Origin: JBGTIS01 sp041745535
GTDB lineage: Bacteria; Bacteroidota; Bacteroidia; Cytophagales; Cyclobacteriaceae
Direction of reading: 5' to 3'
NCBI GenBank assembly: GCA_041745535.1
Contig: JBGTIS010000096.1
Coordinates: 1 to 17,552 of the forward strand
DNA length: 17,552 nucleotides
Below are positions 1-6,923 of this stretch, piece after piece (positions within the stretch are counted from its first letter, which is position 1; each line of letters begins with the position of its first letter). The notes under the pieces were generated by a model that worked only from the letters and a program-made list of their open reading frames with translations, had not been told where the DNA came from and searched no databases. A program made the translations under genes and the position numbers.

Positions 1-1278
1 TTGAATAATGCTGCTGCCGGCAGCCGAGCGGTAACCGCCTGCACAGTGTACCATTACGGGTTTATCAGCAGGTATTTCATCGGTTCTTTCCCGCAGTTCG
101 GGCAAGGGGATATTAATCGCGTTGGCAAATTTAGGATCGCTTTTCACCTCAGACGCGTTTCTGATATCTACAATGGTAAATGCTCGCTGGTGCTCTCTGA
201 AATAGTCCGGATCAGCAACGGGCATGGTTTCCGCCTTCTGGTGCTGATATATCTTGGCTCCCTTGATTTTGGATTCATACCCAATTTTGGCAGCCTTTTC
301 TATCAGTTCCCGCAGGCTTTGCTCATCGGCTGCCAGCAGATAAAAGTGTTCATTCGGGCCTACAATACTTCCCAGCCAAGTTTCAAACTTGCCACCGTTT
401 TGCAGGTTGATGGCCCCTTTCAGATGACCCTGCTTAAAAAGCTTTTCAGGACGAGCATCAATAATGAGGGTGCCTTCCTCCAAATTAGCGTTTTCAGATA
501 ATAGCTGTACTTTTTCTATGGAAGGTTTAAAATCAGCGGCACCCTGCTTATTCAGATTTACATCGTAACCGAAATATTTTGGAATAAAAGGCTGGTCCTG
601 CAACAACATTTCCACGAAAGCATCTTCACTCATGTCCTGCAAAGCCTGATTGCTCATTTTTTCCTGGCCAATGGTGCTTTGATTGGCATCGCTCAAAGCT
701 TTACCGCACAGGGTTCCGGCACCATGCGCCGGATATACAATTACATTATTGTCCAGCTTCATCAGCTTATCGCGGGTACTGTGGTACATATGGCGGGCCA
801 GTTCCTCTCGTTTTCCTCTTAATTTGCCTGCATTTTCTCTCAGATCAGGACGGCCTACATCTCCTATAAAAAGGGTGTCGCCCGTAAATACTGCCTTGTC
901 TTTGCCTTCGTGCGCTAACACAATGCTGATGCTGTCAGGCGAATGGCCTGGTGTATTCAGGGCTCTGAGTGTAATCTTGCCAAAAGTGAGTGTATCGCCT
1001 TCATCAAAACCCTGATGCGGATAATCAGCTTCAACCAGTTTGCTTACATAGAGCGTGGCACCTGTTTTTTTGTGGATTTCCAGATGAGCGCTTACAAAAT
1101 CCGCATGCGGATGGGTTTCTATTACACCAATGATGTGTGCCTGATGCTGCCGGGCAAAGTCATAATAAGGCTGCGGGTTTCTGGCCGGATCAATCAGTAC
1201 GATTTTTTGTTCGCACTCGCTCAAAATAACATACGCATAATGCGCTAAGCCTTTATCTTCAAATTGCCGAATTTTCAT
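1..1278 (-). CDS. CstB-like persulfide dioxygenase-rhodanese fusion (3' end beyond window)
   Basis: Partial: 426 codons are visible from the ATG at 1278, and the frame stays open through the left edge. Residues 1-235 are a metallo-beta-lactamase fold of the ETHE1/persulfide dioxygenase type, with T55-H-P-H-A-D60, H112 in PGHS, D134 in GDTLF and H185 in PAHG as probable iron ligands. Residues about 250-350 look like a rhodanese fold without a catalytic Cys (the loop reads LLAADE). Residues about 355-426 are a second rhodanese with C412 in the loop HCAGGYRS. This MBL - pseudo-rhodanese - rhodanese order matches staphylococcal CstB, which oxidises persulfides and yields thiosulfate. Family knowledge puts it in the cytoplasm, using glutathione-type or other low-molecular-weight persulfides. 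The TauE-like gene upstream fits a sulfide detoxification role. The residue after D60 is F rather than the H of many MBL enzymes. I am sure of the family and fairly sure of the CstB-like subtype. Confidence 0.88.
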   Translation of the reverse strand, partial: MKIRQFEDKGLAHYAYVILSECEQKIVLIDPARNPQPYYDFARQHQAHIIGVIETHPHADFVSAHLEIHKKTGATLYVSKLVEADYPHQGFDEGDTLTFGKITLRALNTPGHSPDSISIVLAHEGKDKAVFTGDTLFIGDVGRPDLRENAGKLRGKREELARHMYHSTRDKLMKLDNNVIVYPAHGAGTLCGKALSDANQSTIGQEKMSNQALQDMSEDAFVEMLLQDQPFIPKYFGYDVNLNKQGAADFKPSIEKVQLLSENANLEEGTLIIDARPEKLFKQGHLKGAINLQNGGKFETWLGSIVGPNEHFYLLAADEQSLRELIEKAAKIGYESKIKGAKIYQHQKAETMPVADPDYFREHQRAFTIVDIRNASEVKSDPKFANAINIPLPELRERTDEIPADKPVMVHCAGGYRSAAGSSIIQ

Positions 1279-1374
1279 AGTATAAATTATTTTAATAATG
1301 GTTAATGAATTCGTTCATGCATAAGTATAGCGAAAAACACTGTGATGACCATTGGTTTCTCTGCTAACTTTTTA

Positions 1375-1382
1375 CAAAAATA
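1375..1382 (-). promoter_or_regulatory. Candidate -7 element (TATTTTTG) for the CstB-like gene
   Basis: The minus strand reads TATTTTTG, a full match to the Bacteroidota TAnnTTTG -7 box, about 97 nt upstream of the start codon. No TTG lies at the usual -33 distance, which is typical of an activator-dependent promoter. The CRP-like palindrome at 1405-1420 is centred 34 nt upstream of this box, which would put it near -41 relative to transcription start. Confidence 0.5.
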
Positions 1383-1404
1383 AGGGTACTGCTACAATTA
1401 TTTC

Positions 1405-1420
1405 TGCGACAAAAGTCACA
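1405..1420 (-). promoter_or_regulatory. CRP-type operator upstream of the CstB-like gene
   Basis: The plus strand reads TGCGACAAAAGTCACA, i.e. TGYGA-N6-TCACA, an imperfect palindrome of CRP type. A near-identical copy, differing only in the spacer (AAAT for AAAA), lies at 2281-2296. The flanks also match: both copies sit in TCTGCGAC...GTCACACAGC. The Crp/Fnr protein encoded at 2436-3092 is the obvious candidate to bind it. Confidence 0.65.
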
Positions 1421-1433
1421 CAGCCGCGTTTTT

Positions 1434-2234
1434 TTAAATAAACAATTCATTAATGATGATATACACTCCCATAACCAGCACAAACCAGCCAAACCCAGTC
1501 TTGAGGCGCGCGCCTGATATTTTTTTCGACAGGTAACTACCCAGAAAAATACCTACCACGGAAAGCGCTGTAAAAATCAGCAGAAAAGGCCACTGAATGG
1601 GTTGGTTACCAATATCACCCAGAAATCCGATCAGCGATTTGGCGGCAATAATCAGCAGTGAAGTTCCTACTGCCATTTTCATGGGCAGTTTGGCCAGTAA
1701 TACCAGGGCCGGAATAATTAAAAAGCCACCACCAGCGCCTACGATACCTGTAAGCGTACCCACCACAGCTCCTTCCAAAGCTATTAAAGGAAAATTGAAA
1801 CGGATTTCCCCATTAGTGTCCTGCGGCTTTCCATTATCTTTAATCATAGATACCGCAGCGGCCAGCATAATCAGGGCAAAGAAAACCATAATACCAATAT
1901 CTTTGGTAAGCGTAAAACCGCCAATGGTAAAAAGGGTATCTGGTATGGCTGGTACCAGAAATTTCCGGGTTAGAAAAACAGCTATAAACGCGGGTATGGC
2001 AAAAATGGTGGCTGCCCGATAATGTACCAACCCCTTGCGCATGAAATTAACTGAACCAATTAATGAAGCGGCGCCTACTACAAATAGAGAATAGGCAGTA
2101 GATAATATCGGACTGATGCCTAATAAATATACCAGTACCGGCACGGTGAGAATCGATCCGCCTCCGCCAATAAGCCCAAGGCTAAGTCCTATAAGCACGG
2201 ATGCAACATATCCGGCTATTGTCAATGCTTCCAT
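1434..2234 (-). CDS. TauE/SafE-family sulfite/anion exporter
   Basis: A 266-residue integral membrane protein with about eight hydrophobic segments and the two-repeat layout of the TauE/SafE family. Glycine-rich motifs open each half: GLIGGGGS near residue 20 and GIVGAGGGF near residue 165. The length is normal for the family. Members export sulfite, sulfoacetate or other sulfur oxyanions across the inner membrane, and TauE is part of the staphylococcal cst sulfide-detoxification locus. Next to a CstB-like enzyme, the best guess is export of sulfite or thiosulfate made from persulfide oxidation. The ATG at 2234 follows an AATAAATAAATAAAAT leader without a Shine-Dalgarno. The gene has its own CRP-type site and -7 box. 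Family assignment is firm; the substrate is inferred. Confidence 0.9.
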   Translation of the reverse strand: MEALTIAGYVASVLIGLSLGLIGGGGSILTVPVLVYLLGISPILSTAYSLFVVGAASLIGSVNFMRKGLVHYRAATIFAIPAFIAVFLTRKFLVPAIPDTLFTIGGFTLTKDIGIMVFFALIMLAAAVSMIKDNGKPQDTNGEIRFNFPLIALEGAVVGTLTGIVGAGGGFLIIPALVLLAKLPMKMAVGTSLLIIAAKSLIGFLGDIGNQPIQWPFLLIFTALSVVGIFLGSYLSKKISGARLKTGFGWFVLVMGVYIIINELFI

Positions 2235-2251
2235 ATTTTATTTATTTATTG

Positions 2252-2259
2252 CAAAGGTA
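2252..2259 (-). promoter_or_regulatory. Candidate -7 element (TACCTTTG) for the TauE-like gene
   Basis: The minus strand reads TACCTTTG, an exact TAnnTTTG match, 18 nt upstream of the start codon, which gives a short leader. It lies 33 nt (centre to centre) from the CRP-type site at 2281-2296, almost the same geometry as the CstB-like promoter. Confidence 0.55.
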
Positions 2260-2280
2260 GGGGCAGCTCAATGCTTTGTC

Positions 2281-2296
2281 TGCGACAAATGTCACA
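2281..2296 (-). promoter_or_regulatory. CRP-type operator upstream of the TauE-like gene
   Basis: The plus strand reads TGCGACAAATGTCACA (TGYGA-N6-TCACA), the second copy of the motif at 1405-1420. It is centred about 54 nt before the start codon and about 40 nt before the predicted transcription start, the position of a class II CRP activator site. Confidence 0.65.
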
Positions 2297-2435
2297 CAGC
2301 AAAAGTAAACATAAGGACATGTGCTGGTTTGAAAGTATTCAGGCAAAAAAAGTGTGCTATTAGTTTGCCCAGGAAAAAACACAGTCAATATATAGGCCAA
2401 ATTTCAACAGAATTTATTCCGTTTGGCGATATCAC

Positions 2436-3092
2436 TTATCTGATAAAAAGATCTGTTTTTTTAAGCAATACCTTATTTCTTCCCAAATCAATAACACCAT
2501 GTCGTTCCAGTTGCTTTAACAGACGGGAAATTACTTCTCTGGAGGTGCCTAATTCGTTGGCTATTTCCTGATGGGTGATGTTGAGTTCCAAAGTATTCAG
2601 GTGCTGAAATTTAACCTGTAAATATTCCAGCAACCGTTCGTCCATTTTTTTAAACGCGATGCTATCGATGGTTTGCAGCAGTTCCTGGAAGCGGAGGGCG
2701 TAAGTTTGAGCCACCAGTTCTTTCCATTCACGATACGTATGCAGCCACTGCTCATGCTGCTCTAGCGGAATGGTCACAATAACAGTAGCTTCTTCTGCTA
2801 CGGCTCTTATCTGGCTTGGCTGGTAGGTGCCGCAACAGGTAAGCGACATGGCACAGGTTTCGCCCGGTTTCAGGTAATACAAAAATATCTCATTCCCCTC
2901 TTCATCTTGCCGGATTACTTTGACAGAACCTGATATTACCAGTGGCACTGTTTTGATATAGTTGCCATAATTAATGATAATGTCACCAGCATTAAACGTC
3001 ACCCACTTCCCCTTTTCTTTGATTTCTTTCAAAAGATCAGTATGGTTTATATGCTTGAAGGTATGCCTTACCGTGTTTTCATTAATTTCCAT
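2436..3092 (-). CDS. Crp/Fnr-family transcriptional regulator
   Basis: 218 residues, the usual length. Residues about 15-120 form the cyclic-nucleotide-binding-like beta roll (NAGDIII, PGETCAMS). Residues about 150-212 form the winged helix-turn-helix, with recognition helix T183-S-R185-E186-V-I-S-R190. R-E-x3-R at these places is the CRP pattern that reads TGTGA, which agrees with the two TGYGA-N6-TCACA sites at the next two genes. Three cysteines cluster in the sensory domain (C80, C86, C87); there is no N-terminal Fnr-type Fe-S cysteine set, so oxygen sensing by Fe-S is unlikely. Similar GETC...CC motifs are, from memory, common in Bacteroidota Crp paralogs. It is probably the activator of the TauE-like and CstB-like genes, with reactive sulfur as a plausible signal (inference). 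Confidence 0.9.
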   Translation of the reverse strand: MEINENTVRHTFKHINHTDLLKEIKEKGKWVTFNAGDIIINYGNYIKTVPLVISGSVKVIRQDEEGNEIFLYYLKPGETCAMSLTCCGTYQPSQIRAVAEEATVIVTIPLEQHEQWLHTYREWKELVAQTYALRFQELLQTIDSIAFKKMDERLLEYLQVKFQHLNTLELNITHQEIANELGTSREVISRLLKQLERHGVIDLGRNKVLLKKTDLFIR

Positions 3093-3224
3093 TTTTATCG
3101 CTTATCTCTTTTATACTATAAACACGTAAAAATTTAAATTTTGATTGATCTTTCTTGTGTAATAACGATGGTTTATGTAGCAACTGTTAAACATTTATTG
3201 ATTGAGCTTTTGGATATGAACGTA

Positions 3225-3246
3225 CAAATTTACTTTTGAACAAAAG
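3225..3246 (-). promoter_or_regulatory. Possible promoter/operator of the Crp/Fnr gene
   Basis: The minus strand reads TAAATTTG at 3232-3225, a TAnnTTTG match, about 133 nt before the Crp/Fnr start. Directly upstream (3233-3246) is the inverted repeat CTTTTG-AA-CAAAAG, which could be an operator. No -33 TTG is seen at proper spacing, so the call is weak. The remainder of 3093-3224 shows nothing further. Confidence 0.25.
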
Positions 3247-3478
3247 GGATGAATTGGATAATGAAACCTCAGATTTTGATGCCAGTCAGGATTCCTTTGC
3301 CAAACAGTTGCAGGCGCATGGGTACCAGACTGCCTGGATTTGTAAATATCATTTGGGCAATCAGCCCCAGGGATTTGATTACTGACAGATTCTTCCCGGT
3401 CAGGGCTATTATTATAATCCTGATTTTTTGATGATGGATGGCAGCCGGCAAAGGATAGAGAGGGTTGCCGCATCCTGA
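3239..3478 (+). pseudogene. Degenerate sulfatase gene fragment
   Basis: Frame 2 (codons from 3239) translates to a stretch typical of arylsulfatase-type proteins: RDELDNE at the start, SFAKQLQAHGYQTAWICKYHLG, then QPQGFDY, an in-frame TGA at 3383-3385, and QILPGQGYYYNPDF, MMDGSRQR, ending in TGA at 3476-3478. In intact sulfatases these segments read roughly GYxTAxxGKWHLG, GFDYW, LPGQGxYYNPDF. The TGA sits exactly where Trp (TGG) is expected, and the usual GKWH reads CKYH. Only about 80 codons remain; the formylglycine (CxPSR) region upstream and the C-terminal half are missing. It is therefore a relic of a larger gene, not a working enzyme. This fills most of the otherwise gene-free 3093-3645 interval. 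Confidence 0.8.
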
Positions 3479-3560
3479 AGTCATTTTTGACAAATTAAGC
3501 CATTATCAGTTGCCTGTAATTTTCTTCCATTTTTTCAGTTTTATAACATCGATTTACCTA

Positions 3561-3568
3561 TAGTTTTG
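3561..3568 (+). promoter_or_regulatory. Candidate -7 element (TAGTTTTG) for the 411-residue gene
   Basis: TAGTTTTG matches TAnnTTTG on the plus strand 77 nt before the ATG at 3646. A T-run (TTTT, 3538-3541) about 20 nt upstream is a weak substitute for the -33 TTG. No other promoter candidate is seen in this gap. Confidence 0.35.
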
Positions 3569-3645
3569 GCATTAAAGCTTTATTCTGATGCAGGAGAATG
3601 ACTTCTTCGGTTATCAACATGGAAAAGTATTTAAAATTTTAGATT

Positions 3646-4881
3646 ATGCCGAAAAACAGGAAAAGAAAGTGCTCGCCCAAGCCTACTGAGATGCAAGGTA
3701 AAAAGGAATTTAAAAGGAAGCTTCTTCGTTTATTAAGAGCCTCAGGCTTAGAGAATGCTTATTATTTAATTCCTTCCAAGGTAATTGAGGGCATGTATAA
3801 AATTCGCTTCAGGTCGGTACGTATAGAGCCTGCCAGCAATAACATTCCTTCCCGAATATTGAAAGGAACAAAAAAACACCTGGATGATTTGCTAAAAGAA
3901 AAAAAGATTACTATTGTAGAAGGAGGGGACGAGATAGCCCTGAAAGATTATCTTTGCATTGCTCCCTCTTTTGTATATTTTATTACCCAAAATGAGCAAT
4001 GCCCCAAAAGGGAGCTACTGCTAGAGAAATTTGCCCATTTAATTAAGGTGGTAGAGGAAGAGCATATCCCGACAGAAATGCTTATATATTGTAGTTGGTT
4101 AATCAGTACAAATATCTGCCGGATCAATCACCGGTTTTATTGGTTTGAATACCATCCGGAATTCAGGAATAATCAGATGTACGACTGCCTGTATATGCAT
4201 AGTTCGGAAGCTGAAAAAATTAATATAAACCTGAATAAGATAGGCAGAAAAGTTTTCAGAGTGGGGTATCCCGTGGCAGAGGAGGGCGTAGAATGGGTTA
4301 GCGTAACCAGAACTGGTTTAGGGATTGAAGGACCTTATGCGGATTGCCCGGTCGAGGTTTACATACAGACCCATGCTTTTAACAGGCTCAAAGAAAGGAT
4401 AGATTGTGTGGGTGCATCGCTGTTGCACTTTTACCTGTTTGCCTCGCTGAATGATTTGAAAGTACAGAGGGTGAATGGACATATCCTTATTGAGTACAGA
4501 CTGAAAGACTACAAAGTAGGGTATCTGGTTTTTGATTTGAAAAAGGATAAACTTGTTCTCAAAACTTTTTTGTTTATAACTATGGATGGTACCCCGGAAG
4601 GAGAGAAGTTACGTGAAATGTGGGGCATTCAGGCAATCGATAAAAAATACCTGGAAATAGACAGGCTCAGTACTTTCGTGCTTTCAGATATCAAAGATAA
4701 TCAGGAACTTAGAGATCAGTTTATTCTATCTGGTTGTGAGGATTTATTCCTGATAGGGGAAGGAGCGGTAGACTTAAAGATAGACATTAGGAAAGCAAGT
4801 ATGGTAGAGGCTTATTTAAAGGTTCCTGCTGAAGTAGCTGAAAAAAATTCTATCACCGAGTTTAGTATGCCAAACACATAA
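3646..4881 (+). CDS. Hypothetical protein, 411 residues, unrecognised
   Basis: I do not recognise this protein. It is an uninterrupted plus-strand ORF with a lysine/arginine-rich start (MPKNRKRKCS) and a basic N-terminal region (KKEFKRKLLRLLRAS). A central segment has the pattern HAFNRLKERID near residue 245, followed by beta-strand-like stretches (YKVGYLVFDLKKDKLVLKTF). It has no signal peptide, no transmembrane helix and no heme motif, so it is probably cytoplasmic. Cysteines are scattered without a clear metal motif. A second in-frame ATG lies at codon 16. The gene stands alone, opposite in strand to both flanking blocks, is rather AT-rich, and follows a sulfatase relic, which hints that the locus has been rearranged or gained. 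The HAxxRxxER pattern occurs in some nuclease or toxin-like small domains, but this is too weak for a call. Confidence 0.75.
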   Translation: MPKNRKRKCSPKPTEMQGKKEFKRKLLRLLRASGLENAYYLIPSKVIEGMYKIRFRSVRIEPASNNIPSRILKGTKKHLDDLLKEKKITIVEGGDEIALKDYLCIAPSFVYFITQNEQCPKRELLLEKFAHLIKVVEEEHIPTEMLIYCSWLISTNICRINHRFYWFEYHPEFRNNQMYDCLYMHSSEAEKININLNKIGRKVFRVGYPVAEEGVEWVSVTRTGLGIEGPYADCPVEVYIQTHAFNRLKERIDCVGASLLHFYLFASLNDLKVQRVNGHILIEYRLKDYKVGYLVFDLKKDKLVLKTFLFITMDGTPEGEKLREMWGIQAIDKKYLEIDRLSTFVLSDIKDNQELRDQFILSGCEDLFLIGEGAVDLKIDIRKASMVEAYLKVPAEVAEKNSITEFSMPNT

Positions 4882-4981
4882 TGCTATTTTCAAAACACTG
4901 ACCCGAAGTTAAAAAGTAAAAATGTCCCTTCTTAGACCTACGCTACGTGAGCAATCATTATGCGTTTCATCAGAAGTACCA

Positions 4982-5998
4982 TTAACGGCTTTGATGAAGA
5001 GATAGCGGCTGACGCGGCACTAACTTTTGATCGCTTTTATTCCTTTGAGATGAGCCCGGGGACAGGGAAGTCTGAATTGAATTTTCTGTAAATACATCTT
5101 CAGGAATTACCTGGTAGTATTCATCATCAGGTGCGATCCATTGTAAGGATAGGGATTTTTCACCTTTTGCGACTAAATATTCCACAGAGATGGGATAGGT
5201 TCCGGGCAGCAGGTCAATGGCTATTTCACTATCCCAATCCTGCTCGTTAATTATTTTATCTCCATTGAGAAAGACCCTTCCTTTTCCGCTTCTTACCTGT
5301 TTAAAGAAATACTTACCTTTTTTATTGATATGAATAAATCCGGAAACCTGTAACGCGAAATTGTCCTGTAAGGGTTCAAACGATGAGGGGCCGGGAAAAT
5401 GGATGGTTTCTACATATCCGACGTACGAAGGGGTATCCTGTGGTGAAATTTCAGGAAAATCGCTCGCGGAGGCTTCCTGAAGCTCCTCTAAATCGTAGGC
5501 ACGAATGGTTAATCCATTTTTGTCTGCCCTGGTTTTTTCCGCTGACTGAAAGGCCCTGACCAGCTTTACCCCCGGCGTATGCACCATCGGGTTTGGATAA
5601 GCGATAGTGTCGTCCAGAGAAAGGATCCATCGTACAATTTTTTTCGCGTCTTCTTTTTTGATGAGCGGATGTTTGGTCATTTGCGCACCGCCCCATATCC
5701 CTCCTCCGCCTTCTATAATTTTATCGGCCAGCCTGTTAATGGTGCCAAAATCGGCTTCATATCTTTTGGCAATTTGCACATAGGGAGGGCCTACCGATTT
5801 ATCTTTAATGCTGTGGCAATTCAGGCAGTCGTCCTCCCTGATGATTGATAAACCACTTTTTACCTTTTTCTTCTGCTCCCGGGCCTGTTCTGTTTTTTTT
5901 TCACCACATCCTGCTAACACACAACACAGCAAAGCGATACCGTACAGTAAAAAATTTTGAATTATTTTGAAGGAAAGGGATATATTGTAATGATTCAT
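4982..5998 (-). CDS. Cytochrome c lipoprotein with C-terminal PA14-like domain
   Basis: 338 residues. An N-terminal hydrophobic segment ends in the lipobox L28-A-G-C31, so the protein is a predicted lipoprotein facing the periplasm or the cell surface. Residues about 45-130 form a class I cytochrome c: CLNCH at 58-62 binds heme and M107 (AQMTKHP) is the probable distal ligand, with the PPYVQIAKRY and LADKIIEGG signatures of small c551-type domains. Residues about 190-305 look like a PA14 or related beta-sandwich domain (GYVETIHFPG, SGFIHINKKGKYFF, RVFLNGDKIIN, PGTYPISVEYLVAKGEKSLSLQW). The last 30 residues are low-complexity and polar. It lies downstream of ric with a 152-bp gap, so it may have its own promoter. 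It probably transfers electrons outside the cytoplasm while bound to a glycan or protein by the PA14 part (inference). Confidence 0.82.
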   Translation of the reverse strand: MNHYNISLSFKIIQNFLLYGIALLCCVLAGCGEKKTEQAREQKKKVKSGLSIIREDDCLNCHSIKDKSVGPPYVQIAKRYEADFGTINRLADKIIEGGGGIWGGAQMTKHPLIKKEDAKKIVRWILSLDDTIAYPNPMVHTPGVKLVRAFQSAEKTRADKNGLTIRAYDLEELQEASASDFPEISPQDTPSYVGYVETIHFPGPSSFEPLQDNFALQVSGFIHINKKGKYFFKQVRSGKGRVFLNGDKIINEQDWDSEIAIDLLPGTYPISVEYLVAKGEKSLSLQWIAPDDEYYQVIPEDVFTENSIQTSLSPGSSQRNKSDQKLVPRQPLSLHQSR

Positions 5999-6150
5999 AT
6001 TCAGTTTGTAATATTTATTGACGGATGAATTATAGAGTCTGACCTTATTTATATCAAATGCTTATTTAATCGTTCCATAATTTTCCTGCCTCAGCACAGA
6101 CTCCAAAAGTATTACGGGTTTGCATACGATGTTTTATTTTTTATGCGTAT

Positions 6151-6885
6151 TCATTTATCCATATGATTAATAACTTCAGAAAGCTCTTTTTCCAACGCTA
6201 AAGACCTGGGAAATAAAATATTATTTTCCAGATGAATGTGTAGGTGCAAATCTTCCTCAAACTCTTTCAGCAACGCAAAAGTTACCCGGTACGTGCTGCA
6301 GGCATCAGCCGGTGGGATATACGCATCCGTAAGCGTGCTGATTTTGCGAAAACGTTCTCCTTCCGTATCATGCTCTTTCATCATCATGGCGATAGGATTT
6401 TGCGCGGTTCCGAAATGGGGATTGCCTGTGGTTCCGCTTTTTACCATCTTTTTAATGTAGGGGAACAGTATAAACTCCTCTTTCTTCATATGAGCAGTCA
6501 GTTCACCGGCACTTTCGTTAAATTCGTGTTGTACTTCAAACAATTCGGGGTGCCGGTCGCCATGCACTTTACATATTTTATCAATATAAGGCTTTAGTAC
6601 GCCAATGGCTGCTTCCACATACGCGTGATGTCTGGTTTGGATATGATCGGCCAAACGATCCAGCGACCATGCGTTATAATCAGGTGTGTGGTCATTTGCC
6701 TGCTGCTGAATAGCTTCCAAATCCGCCAGTACTTTTTCCGTATCTATGGATTTTTTCTCGCAGGCTTCTTTTACAGTGCGATTACCCTGACAACAAAAAT
6801 CAATGCCATATTTTTTAAAAACCGCTGCTGTGCGGTAGTCATCCGCTACAAGGTTGCCTATAATGTTATTTGCTGTATTTTTCAT
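6151..6885 (-). CDS. ric: Iron-sulfur cluster repair di-iron protein Ric (ScdA/YtfE/DnrN)
   Basis: 244 residues, the usual length. The N-terminal ScdA domain (1-60) carries GIDFCCQG with C31-C32. The hemerythrin-like di-iron domain follows, with H86/H87, H132 and E136 (AHMKKEEFILFP), H172 (KEHD), H216 and E220 (HIHLENNILFP), which correspond to the Fe ligands of E. coli YtfE. Ric proteins are cytoplasmic and restore Fe-S clusters damaged by NO or oxidants; YtfE can also release or reduce NO. It sits 38 bp behind the four-helix membrane protein gene on the same strand, so it is probably the tail of the oxidase/globin operon. Its presence is the clearest sign that this block deals with NO stress. 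Confidence 0.95.
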   Translation of the reverse strand: MKNTANNIIGNLVADDYRTAAVFKKYGIDFCCQGNRTVKEACEKKSIDTEKVLADLEAIQQQANDHTPDYNAWSLDRLADHIQTRHHAYVEAAIGVLKPYIDKICKVHGDRHPELFEVQHEFNESAGELTAHMKKEEFILFPYIKKMVKSGTTGNPHFGTAQNPIAMMMKEHDTEGERFRKISTLTDAYIPPADACSTYRVTFALLKEFEEDLHLHIHLENNILFPRSLALEKELSEVINHMDK

Positions 6886-6923
6886 AGTTATAGTTTGATT
6901 TACATTCTAAATTTGTTTGGGCA

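Noticed and set aside
1597..2022. Plus-strand ORF of 141 codons
   Set aside because: It lies entirely antisense to the TauE-like gene, whose membrane-protein composition creates a long open antisense frame; the product has no recognisable features.
3249..3431. Plus-strand 60-codon ORF starting MNWIMKPQ
   Set aside because: It is a different frame of the sulfatase relic; the homologous frame is shifted by one base and carries the recognisable motifs.
3588..3690. Short plus-strand ORF (34 codons) overlapping the start of the 411-residue gene in another frame
   Set aside because: Its composition looks protein-like, but it is short, overlaps the longer ORF and has no supporting signal.
6118..6150. 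Weak inverted repeat (CATACG...CGTAT) after ric, resembling half of the 12392 palindrome
   Set aside because: The arms are short and imperfect and the spacing differs; insufficient for an operator or terminator call.
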